A stretch of DNA of 64,000 bases from Pseudevernia furfuracea (GCA_022315425.1 JAIUPT010000020.1:1612001-1676000); one strand, 5' to 3'; counted from the first letter of the stretch, positions 1 through 11,829 are shown. Notes: generated by a model from the letters alone, not told the origin. Made by a program: numbers and translations.

Positions 1-37
1 ATTCGGGTCCAAGACCTATTAGCTGATCGAGATGCAG

Positions 38-981
38 GTGGTGTTCCCTATCATGGTCGAAAGACTCGTGGCAGAGCGTGGTTTTGGATGGTCTATGAGG
101 GCGGCGGCATTCCTAATCCTTGGCCTACTCATTTATGCCAATCTCACCGTGAAGTCTCGCCTACCACCTCAGCCAAAACCCTGGAACATGATGGACTTTG
201 TCAAGCCTCTCCGAGAAGTCCCTTTCTCACTCACAGTCCTCGCAAGTTTCGCCTTTTTCTTTGGCATGTTCTTGCCATTCAACTTTATAATACTATCCGC
301 CGAGTCCAATGGAATGGGCACAAACCTGGCCGGGTACCTGCTCGCCGTCCTCAACGCCGTCTCAATATTTGGACGTACGCTTCCTGGCCTCGTTGCCGAT
401 CGCCTGGGTAGATACAATGTTATGATCCTTACATCTTTCCTTTCAACATTTCTGGTTCTCGCTCTCTGGCTACCAGCCCGTGGCAACGTACCCTATGTAC
501 TTTTCGCTGCCTTTTACGGCTTCAGCTCTGGAGCTTTCGTCTCTTTGGCACCCGCCTTGATAGCGCAAATCAGCGACATTCGCCAGATTGGTGTGAGGAC
601 TGGGACAATGTGTAAGTGATCCCAGTTCGAATCTGCTCCAAGTACCGCAATTCGAATAATAAACATATTCTGAAAGCCAAAAACCAAAAAACGTCGTCCG
701 ACTTCGAAACTGGTCTAAATGAAGAAATGCTGACTGTTCTGTAGTTGCTATCATTAGTATCGCGGCCCTCTTGGGAACTCCTATAGGCGGTGCTCTCATC
801 ACTGCGGAGGGAGGAGATTACCTGCATGTACAGATATTTTGCGGTAGGCAAACTTCCGTTCCATTTCGTATAAAGCGAGGACTCTGAATTTTGAAAAGGT
901 TCCATAATGGCCGCTGGTTCCTGCATATTCGTAGTGGCTAGGGCTAGTCTGCAAGGTCTGAATGTCAAGAAGAAGGTCTGA
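38..981 (+). CDS. MFS transporter, monocarboxylate-permease type (3' part only)
   Basis: This is the C-terminal portion of a 12-TM major facilitator of the fungal monocarboxylate-transporter-like group, which imports small organic acids or related solutes at the plasma membrane. Exons read 38-611, 745-843 and 899-981 and stay in frame to TGA at 979-981. The 5' part lies left of the window: position 38 follows an AG acceptor, so the ATG at 32 is intronic. At least five hydrophobic segments are visible. Family motifs seen are GRTLPGLVADRLGRYN (cytoplasmic loop motif), the small-residue helix SSGAFVSLAPALIAQ and GTPIGGALI in the second exon. The substrate cannot be read from sequence. I am confident of the family and less so of the short last exon. 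Confidence 0.85.
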
Positions 982-1837
982 CCGTGAGTCGTTGAGAGGG
1001 TAGGAGATGAAACGGCATAGGTAATAGAGGTGTTGCATAGCATAGGCCGTTTCGATTGTCGAGGAGAAGCACCGACATCGAGAAAAATTCAATACAATGA
1101 GCCATAGTCTCTTTGAAAGACCTCCCAATAGACTTAAACCAGTGATTGGCTCAGCACCAGGTAGCTGGCATGGGAGCAAACGATTGTAACTTCACAAAAG
1201 CATTAGTTCTCGGAATAAAGCGCGTCTCGACTCTCTAGTTTAGCAGCGTCTCCGATCATTCCTGATGGTAGAATCCATCATAGCTCCTAGGAAGTCGCTT
1301 GTAGGTTTTAAGTGATATTATCAATCTTTACTCTTGCAACTTCGACCTAGTCTCATCCCGAAAGAGAAGGGAACATGTGTTTCTCTCTCCTTTTTCTCCG
1401 CACCCATCTCATGCTAGTTTGATGCACTTCCTTTGTGAACTCGAGTAGTACTCTTGAAGTCGTTCTACGTTGATTGCTTCTGCCATCAACGACTGTAAGC
1501 ACATAATACCGTACCTGGTGTTTCAATACATGTGTCACAAAACGGGCGTGTTTACTCTGCAGTGAACTGTATGGAAATGACATCACCATTGAAGTAGTGT
1601 ATTCCGGAATAAAGTTTTGCCGCGCAAAGTGTTTTTCTGCTAGTGAAGTTTTGTAGCTCAATTCCTAAATTCCTTTCTCGACTTCATCAACGACACCTTC
1701 CATCTGTGTCACCACGTCAAATCATATTTTCGTAAATTCACTTGACGGAAGTGACAGGGAACTTGACTTAGTAATGATACTGGCTGCCATTCACTGCCTC
1801 CCTCAAGTTCGCCAGATCCCTCCCATTCATAGCCTGC
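982..1837. other. intergenic, 5' region of the Nab3-like gene
   Basis: Several open frames cross this stretch on the minus strand, but none has a recognisable domain or a supported splice pattern. It probably holds the 3' end of the transporter transcript and the promoter and leader of the downstream plus-strand gene. I see no RNA gene or repeat in it. Confidence 0.5.
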
Positions 1838-4812
1838 GTGCCCACTCCCACGCAAATGCTAACCCATCAATCTGATCTCTCCCTTTCCGCCTCACCTATG
1901 ACTTCCAGTCCGTCATCCGAGGCGCCACACTACCGAACCAAGGCTCTGACTCCAGAAAGTCCTGTTCCTATTCATTCTGAACCTCAGAACATACCGGTCT
2001 TGCAGAATCAAAATGATATAGCATTCAATCAGATGTCCATGCATATGGAGGCTCCCAATCGGTCCCAGGTCTCGGCTACAGCGGGGGTCAATGGTGCCCC
2101 CCAAGATCTCTCGAAGATGACTCCGAGGGCAACAGAATCCGCCGAGCCTAATACTGACATGCTCGATCTAGAGGCACAGGAAGATTTGAAAATAGGATTC
2201 AAAATCAACGGCAGTGGCAGTGGCGAACATTCTGTTAACCTTGAAAATCGAACTTCGGAGATGCACGAAAATAATACTTCAAAGAATCATATGACCTCGA
2301 CCGCTCAGCCATCTATGCCTATGGGCGCCTCTGAACCTCTTTCTCCTAACCTTACACATCTTGCCCAGCCCCAAAGCTACAAACCCAGCTCAAGCATCCT
2401 CCAAGATGATTCAAATTCCACTGAACGTTCTTACGTTGTGCCTGTAAGCCAAGGCCCTGATGCTGGAGTCGCTGATGTCATCGGGGACTCTGGCCTTCAC
2501 GGCCTGACATCCGACTCCGATGTAAGTGGTGATGGAGTGAATTATCAACCTTTGTTGGACAATATATCCTCTTCTGCTTCCACTGCTCCCCTGGCAGAAA
2601 ATCTTTCCTCAATTACTACTGCTCCCTCAACAATATTCAATGCGCCCAGTCCAAGCAGCGCCCAAACTCCCATCGCCACCCTCCCCATCCCAGCTGGTCT
2701 CCCTCCACGCCCACCGCCGCAAGAAAAGCCTGCCATCCATCCTAATTATACACCTGGAGAAGACATTCGATCATACCATAACCCACCTCCGCAAAATTCC
2801 ACCGCCCCTGCTTCATACAATGCCCAGCCAAGTAGTTCATTACGGACCCCACAAGGCTATCCTCATAGCAACGGTGTTGCCCCCAATGGTCTCCCTCCTC
2901 CACCCCTGGCCACCTTTCAGCAGTCCTTGTCCAAACCCAATCAGCCACAACGTAGTCCGCAAACCTCACAGTATCGCCAGAGGGACAATTATGGAAAGAA
3001 TGGAGGAAAGCCTGCTACGTCAACAAACGAGGCCGACGACGAACATCCAAGGAGACCAGAAATTGAACGGCAATACGAGGAATTTCTGCACGATGAGGAG
3101 GTCTATGTGTCGGAGGGTACATGGGATAGATTCCCGCAAGGGTCTCGGTTGTTCGTCGGTGAGTTTCGAGCCGTTCTTAGCCCATCTATCTGCATATACT
3201 TATCCTTAAATAGGCAACCTGTACACCGAGAAGGTTACCAAGCGGGATCTTTTCTACGTCTTCTACAAATACGGCAGGGTTGCCCAGATCTCAATGAAAA
3301 GCGCATATGGCTTTGTCCAATACCATGACGCTGATGCTTGCTTCCACGCGCTGCAATCCGAGCAGGCTATCGAGATCAAAGGGAGGAAAATACGTAAGAG
3401 AGGGCCAAGTCCAGGACACACTCTTTGGCACTGACAGGGTTTTAGATCTCGAGATATCGAAGCCCCAAAAGAACACCCGCAACGCTGTTGCAACAGCTGC
3501 TGGGGACAGCTTGAGGGCAGGATACAGCAGAAGATCACGTTCACCAGATTATGGACGAGCTGGACCTGTACGTGGTTTAGGCTCAGGATCTGGTTCTGGT
3601 GGAGATCGATACGATAGAAGCGCGGTCCTTAACCCATTTGAGCGTCGCGTGAGAGATGATTACCGCCCAATGCGATCCCCTTCGCCTCGAGGCTTTCGTG
3701 GACGAGATGACTACAGAGGCGGCAGGGACAGGAGTCCAGATCGGTACTTCCGTGGTAGATCAAGGTCTCCATATGATCGGGGTGGGCGGTATCGAAGCCG
3801 AAGCCCTAGGGCAAGGGATCTGGATGACGAAGCAGACCTGCCGATACCTCGAAGGAATCCAGGAGACGTGCCAGATGTTCAGTTGATTCTTGTGGACGAA
3901 GTTGACAGGTACGGAGTGGCCGGTTTTCCCTTGGCACGACAGCTAATCATCGCACCTAGAACTTTCGTTGCCTACATCCAGCAGTCTTTCCGTGATCGCG
4001 GACTCCGTTGTGATGTACTTCAGCTACCTCGAGTCTCTCTTGCAGCAGTCGTCAAAAGACAGATGGTTGAAGGGGTTCAAGCGGTCGTCAAGATTTTCCG
4101 AAAATCACAAAATACTGGAAAGATACCTTTGCAAGTCTTCAATCGTAGCTTAGGGGTCAACAACATTCAATTCGATGGTAACGTACTGCCTAGACCTATG
4201 TAGGCTGACCGTCACGCTTACAATTCCCTAGAATACGAGGATCTACAGGCTAACGTAGCCGCTGAACTTGTCGTCAGAGCCAGGTCGACACATCTAGCGC
4301 CTGCACCAGCACCAACACTGTACCCCAATGACACGGCGTATGGTGCAGCGCAGTATCGTCACCAGGCACAACCGACGCACCCACAGCAGGCTCAACTAGG
4401 TAGTGCGCAAGCTAATCTCGCAAACCTCATCACTTCTCTTGACGGGTCTTCACTTCAGCAGCTTCTGGGCGCAATGGCGCAGAATCCTCAGACACCTACA
4501 AATCCTCAGCCAAACCCGCCGCCACTGCAACCAGTACAATCGCGAGGTCTAGCTTCTCTCTTAAGCAATATCGCCCCTCAGCAACCGCCGCAGCACGGAT
4601 ATCAGTATCCCGCAGCCCCCCAGCAACAGCAGAACGCGTATTCTGGCCCTGTATCCAATCCGACTTTCACCAGCAACCCAGCTCTCTCATCTCTACTTCA
4701 AACTCCTCTCGGCAGACCCTCTTCTCATGGCACGCAAGCACAGCATCAGCAATCAGGCCAGCAGCAGAGTGTGCAGGACATCATGGCCCAGCTCGCCAAA
4801 TACCAGCAGTAG
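1838..4812 (+). CDS. NAB3: Nab3-like RNA-binding protein (RRM plus anticodon-binding-like fold)
   Basis: Predicted nuclear RNA-binding protein of 920 aa, related to yeast Nab3, which with Nrd1 and Sen1 ends short Pol II transcripts. Exons: 1838-3158, 3214-3393, 3446-3908, 3960-4177, 4232-4812. Residues 1-430 are low-complexity, rich in Ser, Pro, Asn and Gln. One RRM lies at about 436-510: RNP2 is SRLFVGNLY, and the second core strand is SAYGFVQYHD. An SR/RG-rich stretch (about 520-630) contains RSRSPYDRGGRYRSRSP. Residues about 640-740, starting DVQLILVDEVDR, look like the alpha/beta anticodon-binding-like fold found after the RRM in Nab3/NCOA5-type proteins. The tail is Gln/Pro rich, as in yeast Nab3. 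The RRM is certain; the orthology is inferred from domain order. Confidence 0.75.
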
Positions 4813-5225
4813 CATAAATCTTACTTTGTTGATATTGATCAAAAACCAGCACATGCCCCATTTGCGTATTACGGTACCAGTTCTAGATTAAATCTCGACG
4901 AGGTTGTCAAGCTGCTCAACTTGGAACCCCCAAAAGTCGGCCGACGCAAGACTCAATGAGTTTACATGGTTCGGACTCTTCAAAGACTGCATGATCATCA
5001 ATTGTCCACAGTCATCAGTCATCACATCCTGTATCTAGCAAGCGAATATGTTAAGATCAGATTGAAATCATCCTTGGTATTTGGATTCCGTCGATTGCAA
5101 TGCTGACCTAGATCCTGAGTAAGATAGCCGCCCAACTGGCCCCCGATATCTGTAGGACCTTCCAACAATTAGAAGATGGGATGTTTGGCCCGTTCTATAC
5201 ACCTCTTCGCTGAGACTGGGCCTCC
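4813..5225. other. convergent intergenic spacer
   Basis: The Nab3-like gene (plus) and the LETM1-domain gene (minus) end towards each other here. It should contain both 3' UTRs. I see no further gene, RNA or repeat. Confidence 0.5.
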
Positions 5226-6302
5226 CTATTTCCCAGCCCCGATCGTATGCCCGACCTTCCCATCTACATTCCCAACCCTTTCATCTACCAGCGTTCTTCT
5301 CTGGTCCATCCACTGCTGAAGGTCCCTTCTTAGGTGGCTCTCCTCTTTTCCCATGGTATCGAACCCCCTCTCTTCACACGCCATACATATCTCACCTCCT
5401 GCCATCTTGCCTGCACCCCCGTCCCTCCCTATAGCGAAGTCGTCGACCTCCAGTTCTTCAAGCCTCCGGTATACCCTCCTCCTGACCAACGACGTCGGAA
5501 TCAGTGTAGGGAACCAGCGATCCCACCATGCGGGGTAGAGACCTAACGATTGGGCATAGGACTTCAAGACAATACGCTGGGTTTCTAGGGGTGTTGATTC
5601 TATGTCGGATCGCCGCGGAGGGCGGGCGAAAAGAGCTACGCTTCCCTTCCTACTCTTTGATCTCCGCTTCTCGGCTGCTTCGCGCGCTTTTTGAACTTGT
5701 TTGGGAAGCCATAGAGTTCGTGGGACAGCCCCAGTGAAGAAAATAACAACCAACGGTGTAAACTCGCCACAGACGAGCCATATCAGTGCGAACAGTGGCA
5801 CTTTGTTAATGTCATGCCTAGTACGGCGAATCAGCTGGAAATCGGCGCGCGACAGCACGCCATCGCGAACGGCCTGATGAACTTTGGACTGATCACCGGA
5901 GAAGATGTGGTGAGGAAGGGCCCGGGCGAGTTTTACATTGCCCCATATGGCCTTGAGGCCTGACCGGTAGAAGACGCCGTAAGCTATGCCAACACGGAAG
6001 TAGTACTTGTATTTTGGGAGGTCGGGAAGCTTCTCAGGAAGGCTTAGGGGGGGTGGGTGTGTGGTGATAGGCGGATTGAGGGCGACTGATGCTGGCTGGG
6101 AGGGTTGAAGTGCGACTCTCGGTTTAGATTCGTGTGGGCGCGGAGTGGCGTAGGTACGGCTTAGGAGGTAGACTGGTCTAGAAGAAATGAAATAAGGAGA
6201 AGAGAATGTAGACCCGGATTGAGACTGGCGATAAGCAAGCTTGGGGTGAAGAAGCATCACTGGTGAATGTCGCTGCAGCGTATGCATTTGCGAACTTTTC
6301 AA
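5226..6302 (-). CDS. mitochondrial LETM1 ribosome-binding-domain protein
   Basis: Single-exon gene for a 358-aa inner-membrane protein of the LETM1/Mdm38 superfamily, which acts in mitochondrial K+/H+ balance and contacts mitoribosomes. The first 55 residues are rich in Arg, Ser and Tyr and poor in acids (ending near LSRTYATPRP), as in a mitochondrial presequence. The LETM1 core starts around residue 95 with YKYYFRVGIAYGVFYRSG and continues through DFQLIRRTRHDINKVPLF into a membrane segment (ALIWLVCGEFTPLVVIFF) ending in PRTLWLP. It is shorter than Mdm38 and lacks the C-terminal coiled coils, so it resembles the compact LETM1-RBD proteins of filamentous fungi. The ATG at 6302 is the first in frame; a Met five codons later is also possible. 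Confidence 0.75.
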   Translation of the reverse strand: MKSSQMHTLQRHSPVMLLHPKLAYRQSQSGSTFSSPYFISSRPVYLLSRTYATPRPHESKPRVALQPSQPASVALNPPITTHPPPLSLPEKLPDLPKYKYYFRVGIAYGVFYRSGLKAIWGNVKLARALPHHIFSGDQSKVHQAVRDGVLSRADFQLIRRTRHDINKVPLFALIWLVCGEFTPLVVIFFTGAVPRTLWLPKQVQKAREAAEKRRSKSRKGSVALFARPPRRSDIESTPLETQRIVLKSYAQSLGLYPAWWDRWFPTLIPTSLVRRRVYRRLEELEVDDFAIGRDGGAGKMAGGEICMACEERGFDTMGKEESHLRRDLQQWMDQRRTLVDERVGNVDGKVGHTIGAGK

Positions 6303-7130
6303 ATGCTTGAACGCATCAGATCAATGATTACGGAGTACGGATTACCTTACTCTACTCCGTACATAATCATCTAGAGGCTACCTTAGCGACACAAGGCCAG
6401 GATTTGGTACCGTAAATCTACGGTAGTGCTACTGTAATACTGGCGGGACGTTACACCCTAATATACTTGCCATTTGACAGTGACAAATAATAATCGTAAC
6501 AATTTATAGACGTCCCCGGTCAATGAAACGTTCTTAAATAATAACCGTAACATGATTAGTCAGCTGTATCTTTCAATTAGCGTCGAAAGACCGACTCCGG
6601 CAACCTAGGTGCAGGATTCCGCAACCCCACACCAACATGCCACCATACATAGGCCCCGTGCCCCCCACCATAGTGGGCGCATGTATTGGGGTATGTCACC
6701 CCCGCGAGAAAATCGTCTAAATCGCTCATTTTTGCAGTTAAATACTTAAAAGCGTTGATGTTTCTCGCTATTCAATACTTCCGAGTACTTAGCTTGGCAG
6801 GCTTGGCATGTCTTAACAGTATTTAAACGGTTTCAAATATGTAACGATAACAGAATTGCATCGGTTCTTAATATTTTAACGTCATTATTCTGCAACGGTA
6901 CTAAAACCGATATTTTAAAAATACGATAATTTTTTTGAAACGTAATATTTAAAGAACCGTTATGTAGTTCTGAAACTAAGAAACCGTTCCAGTACCGTAA
7001 CAAGTCAAGTAACCGCCTGTAGACCGTAGTCCAGAACCACAAAGCTCCGCTAGAGGCTAGGTAGGCTTGATCTGCAAGCCTGCAACGTGCATTAGCGTAC
7101 TATAGCGCATAGGTTACGGGCCGTCTTAAT
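6303..7130. repeat. AT-rich decayed dispersed repeat, copy A
   Basis: About 800 bases without a gene, clearly richer in A and T than the flanks and full of short variants of AACCGTT and GTAACG. Blocks reappear in the same order at 29.2-29.7 kb: attagtcagctgtat (6555-6569 and 29253-29267, identical), then an AATTAG..GCGTC block, a cttagcttg-caggct block near 6788, an AACCGCC block near 7011, and a tccgctagagg..aggctt block near 7048. I read this as two old, diverged copies of one transposable-element family; RIP-like AT enrichment is plausible. The family is not identifiable by eye. Confidence 0.55.
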
Positions 7131-7230
7131 GACCGATGTGGCTTTACTTTATCTGTGGAGGTGGAGTTCTGAACTTCTGGGCACTCAGCAACTGCACTTC
7201 TGAAATTTCCAACTTTAAGATTGAGAAGAC

Positions 7231-8059
7231 ATGTCAATCAAGGCGCAAAGGTAAACAGAATTTCGATAACCTTGTCTACAAGTCGGATACTTACTCTCGA
7301 GCTCCTTATAGCAAAGATGCACAGACAAATCCTCGAGGCATCCCCTATGCGCCCTTTGTGGACAAGGTCGAGGACTATGTTTCCTCGAGAGCGGAAGTGG
7401 ATGGGACGATGAAAAGTTTCCAGGAGATGATATCGTACGCTTTTGTTAATTCTACGAGTATGAAGAGATGCTGAGTGAGCTCCAAAATCCAGCAAATACC
7501 AGTTTATGGAAGCCAACACACAAAGGCGAAAGGCGGGATTGGATGAGAAAATACCAGACATACGGAAGACGCTGGATACAGTGCGGTTTTTGAAGACTCG
7601 AAAGGTCTGCTTCCTGTCTGGGCAATGTCCTTAATGGTCGATATTCTCAAACAGTACCGTGCAGCCAGACTCAGATCCCATTGAAGCCACATTCGAGCTC
7701 AACGATACTCTTTACGCTAAAGCGCTGGTACCACCTACGGAAGAGGTCTACTTGTGGTTGGGTGCAAATGTGATGCTAGCATATCCAATGGCAGAAGCTG
7801 AGGCGCTGCTGGAGGGAAAGCTATCCGGCGCGCAGCAGACGCTGGACAATTGTGAAGAAGATTTGGATTTCCTTCGAGAGCAGATCACAGTAAGATGTCT
7901 GATGTTTTTCGACCAGTCGTTCCTGCTCATCACTTAGTATAGACATTGGAGGTTGCAACGGCAAGAGTATACAATTGGGATGTCACAATGAAGAGGAAAG
8001 AAAAGGCGGAGTCCGGGGAGGATGTGGGTGGAAAGAAGAAAGGATTGCCCAAGGTTTAA
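7231..8059 (+). CDS. PAC10: prefoldin subunit 3 (Pac10/VBP1)
   Basis: Alpha-type subunit of the hexameric cytosolic prefoldin, which hands nascent actin and tubulin to the CCT chaperonin. Five exons give 198 aa: 7231-7250, 7312-7434, 7493-7604, 7665-7889, 7943-8059. The first exon encodes only six codons and two bases, and no single open frame covers the gene. Landmarks are NPRGIPYAPFVDKVEDYV near the N-terminus, the first helix (TMKSFQEMISKYQFMEANTQ, joined across intron 2), the beta-hairpin region FELNDTLYAKALVPPT and YLWLGANVMLAYPMAEA, then the second helix LLEGKLSGAQQTLDN. The C-terminus is Lys-rich (GGKKKGLPKV). Length matches the family. The gene starts just downstream of the AT-rich repeat, so its promoter is short or overlaps it. 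Confidence 0.9.
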
Positions 8060-8720
8060 GGAAACAATTTTGGGGGAGAATAGAGAATGAGATTTGGTTT
8101 TGAACCGGCATCCAAAGCAGTAACTTTGCTATCACTTCCCACATGAACCTAGCTCAGCGCATCGGAGTGTGTCTGCTCAGTGTTTTGGTAAGGGTGTGGG
8201 CAAAGATAGGTAATTAAGAAAGCGATTAGACGAGACTGTGACTGTCAGACTGTCAGACTGTCACGAATGCGGACGGAAGTAGTACTAAACCGCTTTGGCA
8301 ATAGCGTTCCCGGGATCCCGAGGCTCAAAAAAAAACTTAAGTACTTAAGTAAAGAAAAGGATCCAGTTGATCCACTCCGGTCGTTTTTGCGGTCCAGTCC
8401 AAAATAATCAAAATAATCCGCTACCAATCACCAAAACACCAACAAATCAGACAAAACAACATTTCTTTCTCTTCATCTATCTATATTCCCTTACCACTCA
8501 TTCATTAATACTACCTACCTTACCTACCTTACCTACCTTATATTACCACAACTCAAGTCGCCTCATTCCAAGCTCTCTTAGCCTCCACCTCCGCTCGAGC
8601 AAAAGCACACGACCACCCCACCTGACTTCGCATGTTTGGGCCCAGGGTCAAAGAAGAACCAAAGACCAACTTCCCTACCCATGACCACCCCAATCTCGCG
8701 CGTCCAAAAATCCATAACCA
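8060..8720. promoter_or_regulatory. spacer and presumed FCP1 promoter with palindromes
   Basis: This stretch separates prefoldin 3 from FCP1 (both plus). It contains near-tandem GACTGTCA units at 8232-8264, the 10-bp palindrome cgggatcccg at 8311-8320, a perfect 16-bp palindrome acttaagtacttaagt at 8335-8350, and a CTACCTAC/CTTACC tandem tract at 8511-8540 just before the probable transcription start. These are visible facts; a promoter role is inferred from position. Confidence 0.4.
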
Positions 8721-11410
8721 ATGCTGCTGCGACTCCCCACGAGCCTTCATTACCCAATTACCGTCACCGAGCTGCTCAAGCAACCCAACGACAATGTCGA
8801 GAGATTCGCACCACTCTTCTCTTACGTCTATGAGACCGAGGTGACAGAAGGTGACAATCTAGGTAATACATGGCAGACGTTGAAAAAGTATCCTACCAGG
8901 TTCGAGTCCAGCGTCGAGGGCGTGCTCATCGACTGGAAAATCCGTGAGGGCGCTGTCATCTCCAAGCCAAAGTACGCAGTCTACCATCAATTGCCGAGTA
9001 GCCTTCGCTGTACTGATTTGCATTCAAGTGTGAACATAGCCGAGATCGAGGAACCATGTGCGCACAGCGTCCAGTTTGGCGGACTGTGCGTCACCTGCGG
9101 CAAGGACATGAGCGAGTAAGTCACCAAAAGCTCCAATCGTCGTTACAAGCTTCATGGCGGTAAATGCTGATCGCTCATCTCTTCAGGTCATCATATGTGA
9201 CCGAGCAACTCGATTCCTCGAGGGCGACAATAAACATGGTTCACAACAATGTCTCCCTCACCATCAGTGAAAATGAAGCAGCAAGAGCAGATGACGAAGC
9301 CAAAAGGCGTTTGCTAGCTTCGAAGAAACTGTCCCTCGTTGTCGACCTAGACCAGACTATCATCCAGGCTACAGTTGACCCTACGGTCGCCGACTGGCAG
9401 AAAGATGAGCACAACCCAAACCACGACGCGGTCAAAGACGTTCGCGCATTCCTTTTGAGAGACGATGGGCCGGGTAACAGAGGATGTTGGTACTACATCA
9501 AGCTTCGCCCAGGACTCAAAAACTTCTTGGAGAATGTTTCAAAGATTTACGAGTTACACATTTACACCATGGGAACAAGGGCCTATGCGAAAAACATTGC
9601 AAACATTATCGATTCGGAGCACAAAATATTTGGCGATCGGATACTATCCCGAGACGAGAGCGGAAGCTCTACAGCTAAGAATCTACAACGCCTCTTCCCA
9701 GTAGACACAAAGATGGTAGTCATCATTGACGACAGGGGGGACGTTTGGAAATGGAGTCCTAACCTTATCAAAGTCACACCATATGACTTTTTCGTCGGTA
9801 TTGGGGACATCAATTCCAGCTTCTTGCCTAGGAAGCCTGGACCGAAACCAGCGCAGAAGGCAGCGGCCATCGCAGCTCCCAAGCCCGACTGCGATCAAGC
9901 CGAAGGTGCTTCTGAGGAGGAGCCTCAGCCTCAAATAAATGGCAGTACAAGTCAAGAAACGGAAATTCCATCTACTGAAGAGTCGGGGGCTCCAGCAGCC
10001 AACAATGTCTCGGCACTGGAGCAGCTAGTGGCGATGGGCGGTTGTGACGATCCAGCGACGAGGCAAGCGCAAACAACGCGCCAGGATGAGGCCTTAGCGG
10101 CTCAACTTGAAGACCGGCCCTTGCTCAAAAAGCAGAAGCAATTAGAGGCCGAAGATGCTGCGATAGAGTCCACCGCAACAAAAGAGGATGGTGATTATGG
10201 CAATGCTTCACCTTCCTCAGACGATTCTAGTGACTCGGACAAACCGAAGCATAACCTCCTCCAGGATTACGATCGTGAACTCTTCCAGCTCGAAGAGTCT
10301 CTCCATAAAGTTCACAGCGAGTTCTATGACATCTACTATCGCCAATTGTCCGCCGCGCAAGGTGGCCGTCTGGGACAACTTCGAGGCGGGCAGAAACGCA
10401 AGCTTCCAAGTGAAAAATCCGACCTGGACCTCGTCCCGGACATCAAGTCTGTTTTGCCGTCGGTGAAATCAAAAGTTCTCGCCGGAGTTGTGATCGTCTT
10501 TTCAGGTGTTGTTCCTCTAGGCGTGGATGTCGGAAGCACTGATTCAGCGATTCTTGCGACAAGCTTTGGCGCTCGGATTGAGGAAAACGTTGGTAGATCG
10601 ACCACGCACGTTGTTGCAGCGAGAAATCGAACCCTGAAAGTCAGAAAAGCTCTCAAACGAGGCAAAGGCAGGATCAAAATTGTCAACCCTCAGTGGCTCA
10701 CAGACTCTATCAACCGCTGGTCGAAAGTAGACGAGAGGCCATATCTTCTCGACACAGAAGGAAAGAACGGTCCTCACGAAGATGACGACGATATCCTTAG
10801 CGAAAGTGATTCACCCGCTGCCAGCGAAAGTGGAGAGGAGACAGACAGCAGTAGCAGGCCTTCGACGAAGCCTACCCTGACCCTTAAAACGAAAACAGAT
10901 CAAAGGAGTATCGACACAGATGAGTCTGACGTTGAAGACGTCGCTCTCTCGGAACTCGATGTAGATGAGACTAGCCCTGTCGGTGGTACAAATGAGGATT
11001 GGAGCGGCATGAATGACGAACTTGCTGAATTCCTCGGGAGCGATGCTGAAGACAGTGACGGAGACAGCGTAGCTAGTGGAGATACTAATGGTAGTTCGAA
11101 GCTAAGCCTGCGCGGTAAAAAGAGGGGAAGAGAGGAGAACGGTAGCGATGGAGAGAGTGAGGACGGCGGAGCCGGAAAGGTGAAGAAGAAGCAAGCGGTT
11201 GGGAATGGCCTGACGTCTTTGAGCCAGACGACCCTGGCCGAGTCTGACAAAGACGAGTCCGAGAGAAATGGTGATGATGGGGAGGGCGGATTTGGAGCAG
11301 CAGAGAATGGAGAAAAGGTGGAGGAGGAGGGAGATGGTTGGAGCGAGTTTGAGGATGAGCTGGAGAGAGAATTGGAGAAGGACGGAAGTGAAGATCAAGG
11401 CGAGGGTTAG
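8721..11410 (+). CDS. FCP1: RNA polymerase II CTD phosphatase Fcp1
   Basis: Nuclear phosphatase of 853 aa that removes phosphate from the C-terminal repeats of Rpb1 and recycles Pol II. Exons: 8721-8971, 9029-9115, 9187-11410. The N-terminus begins MLLRLPTSLHYPITVTELL and has the Cys cluster CAHSVQFGGLCVTCGKDM. The FCPH domain carries the catalytic DLDQT signature (residues about 166-170) and the later VVIIDDRGDVW acidic motif, which bind Mg2+ and the phospho-Asp intermediate. A BRCT domain follows at about 537-640 (start AGVVIVFSGVVPLG, end NPQWLTDSINRW). The tail is very acidic and ends with a WSEFEDELERELEKD segment like the TFIIF-binding end of Fcp1. Intron 1 is 57 nt and lacks an in-frame stop, so an unspliced reading is possible but would insert residues between conserved blocks. 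Confidence 0.93.
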
Positions 11411-11829
11411 CATATCCCTCGCTGGTCGTGCATGAACAGGATTCAGCGTGTATATATTTTAGCGACTCTGGCGTGCCGATGTCGCATGATTCTTCGAAAG
11501 CATGCATCGACTCTTGATACCAAAAGCTGGATTCTTCTGACCGTTATCCTAGTCATCCTAGTCATCCCGCAGATATCAAACTTATGACATTATACGCCAA
11601 AAAAGGACAGCTCCTAAGATGGAGTTGAGAGGCAGAAATTAATTGGAGAACGCCATCGCCAACCGGTGAGAATGGTATCGTCAACACCATATATTCCTCT
11701 TCTACCCATCATGTCATCGTTATCCAGGGCAATGCTCCCGCTCGCTCAAAGTACAGCAGTAATTCCAGGAAAAGCGTATCTACAACCCGACGACCTCTCA
11801 GACATTAGAATACCATCAACCACAATGAC
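11411..11829. other. convergent intergenic spacer
   Basis: FCP1 (plus) and ATG26 (minus) converge here. Short tandem copies of ctagtcatc occur near 11549-11566. I see no further gene or RNA. Confidence 0.45.

Noticed and set aside
625..640. tRNA-like T-loop (agttcgaatct)
   Set aside because: It lies inside an intron of the transporter gene; no acceptor, D or anticodon stem can be built around it.
570..1179. Overlapping minus-strand open frames after the MFS gene
   Set aside because: They overlap the last exons of the transporter on the other strand, show no family features and no coherent splice pattern.
6303..7130. Centromere or mitochondrial insertion as the cause of the AT-rich stretch
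   Set aside because: Too short and moderate in composition for a centromere, and no mitochondrial gene fragment is recognisable; the shared blocks at 29 kb fit a dispersed repeat better.
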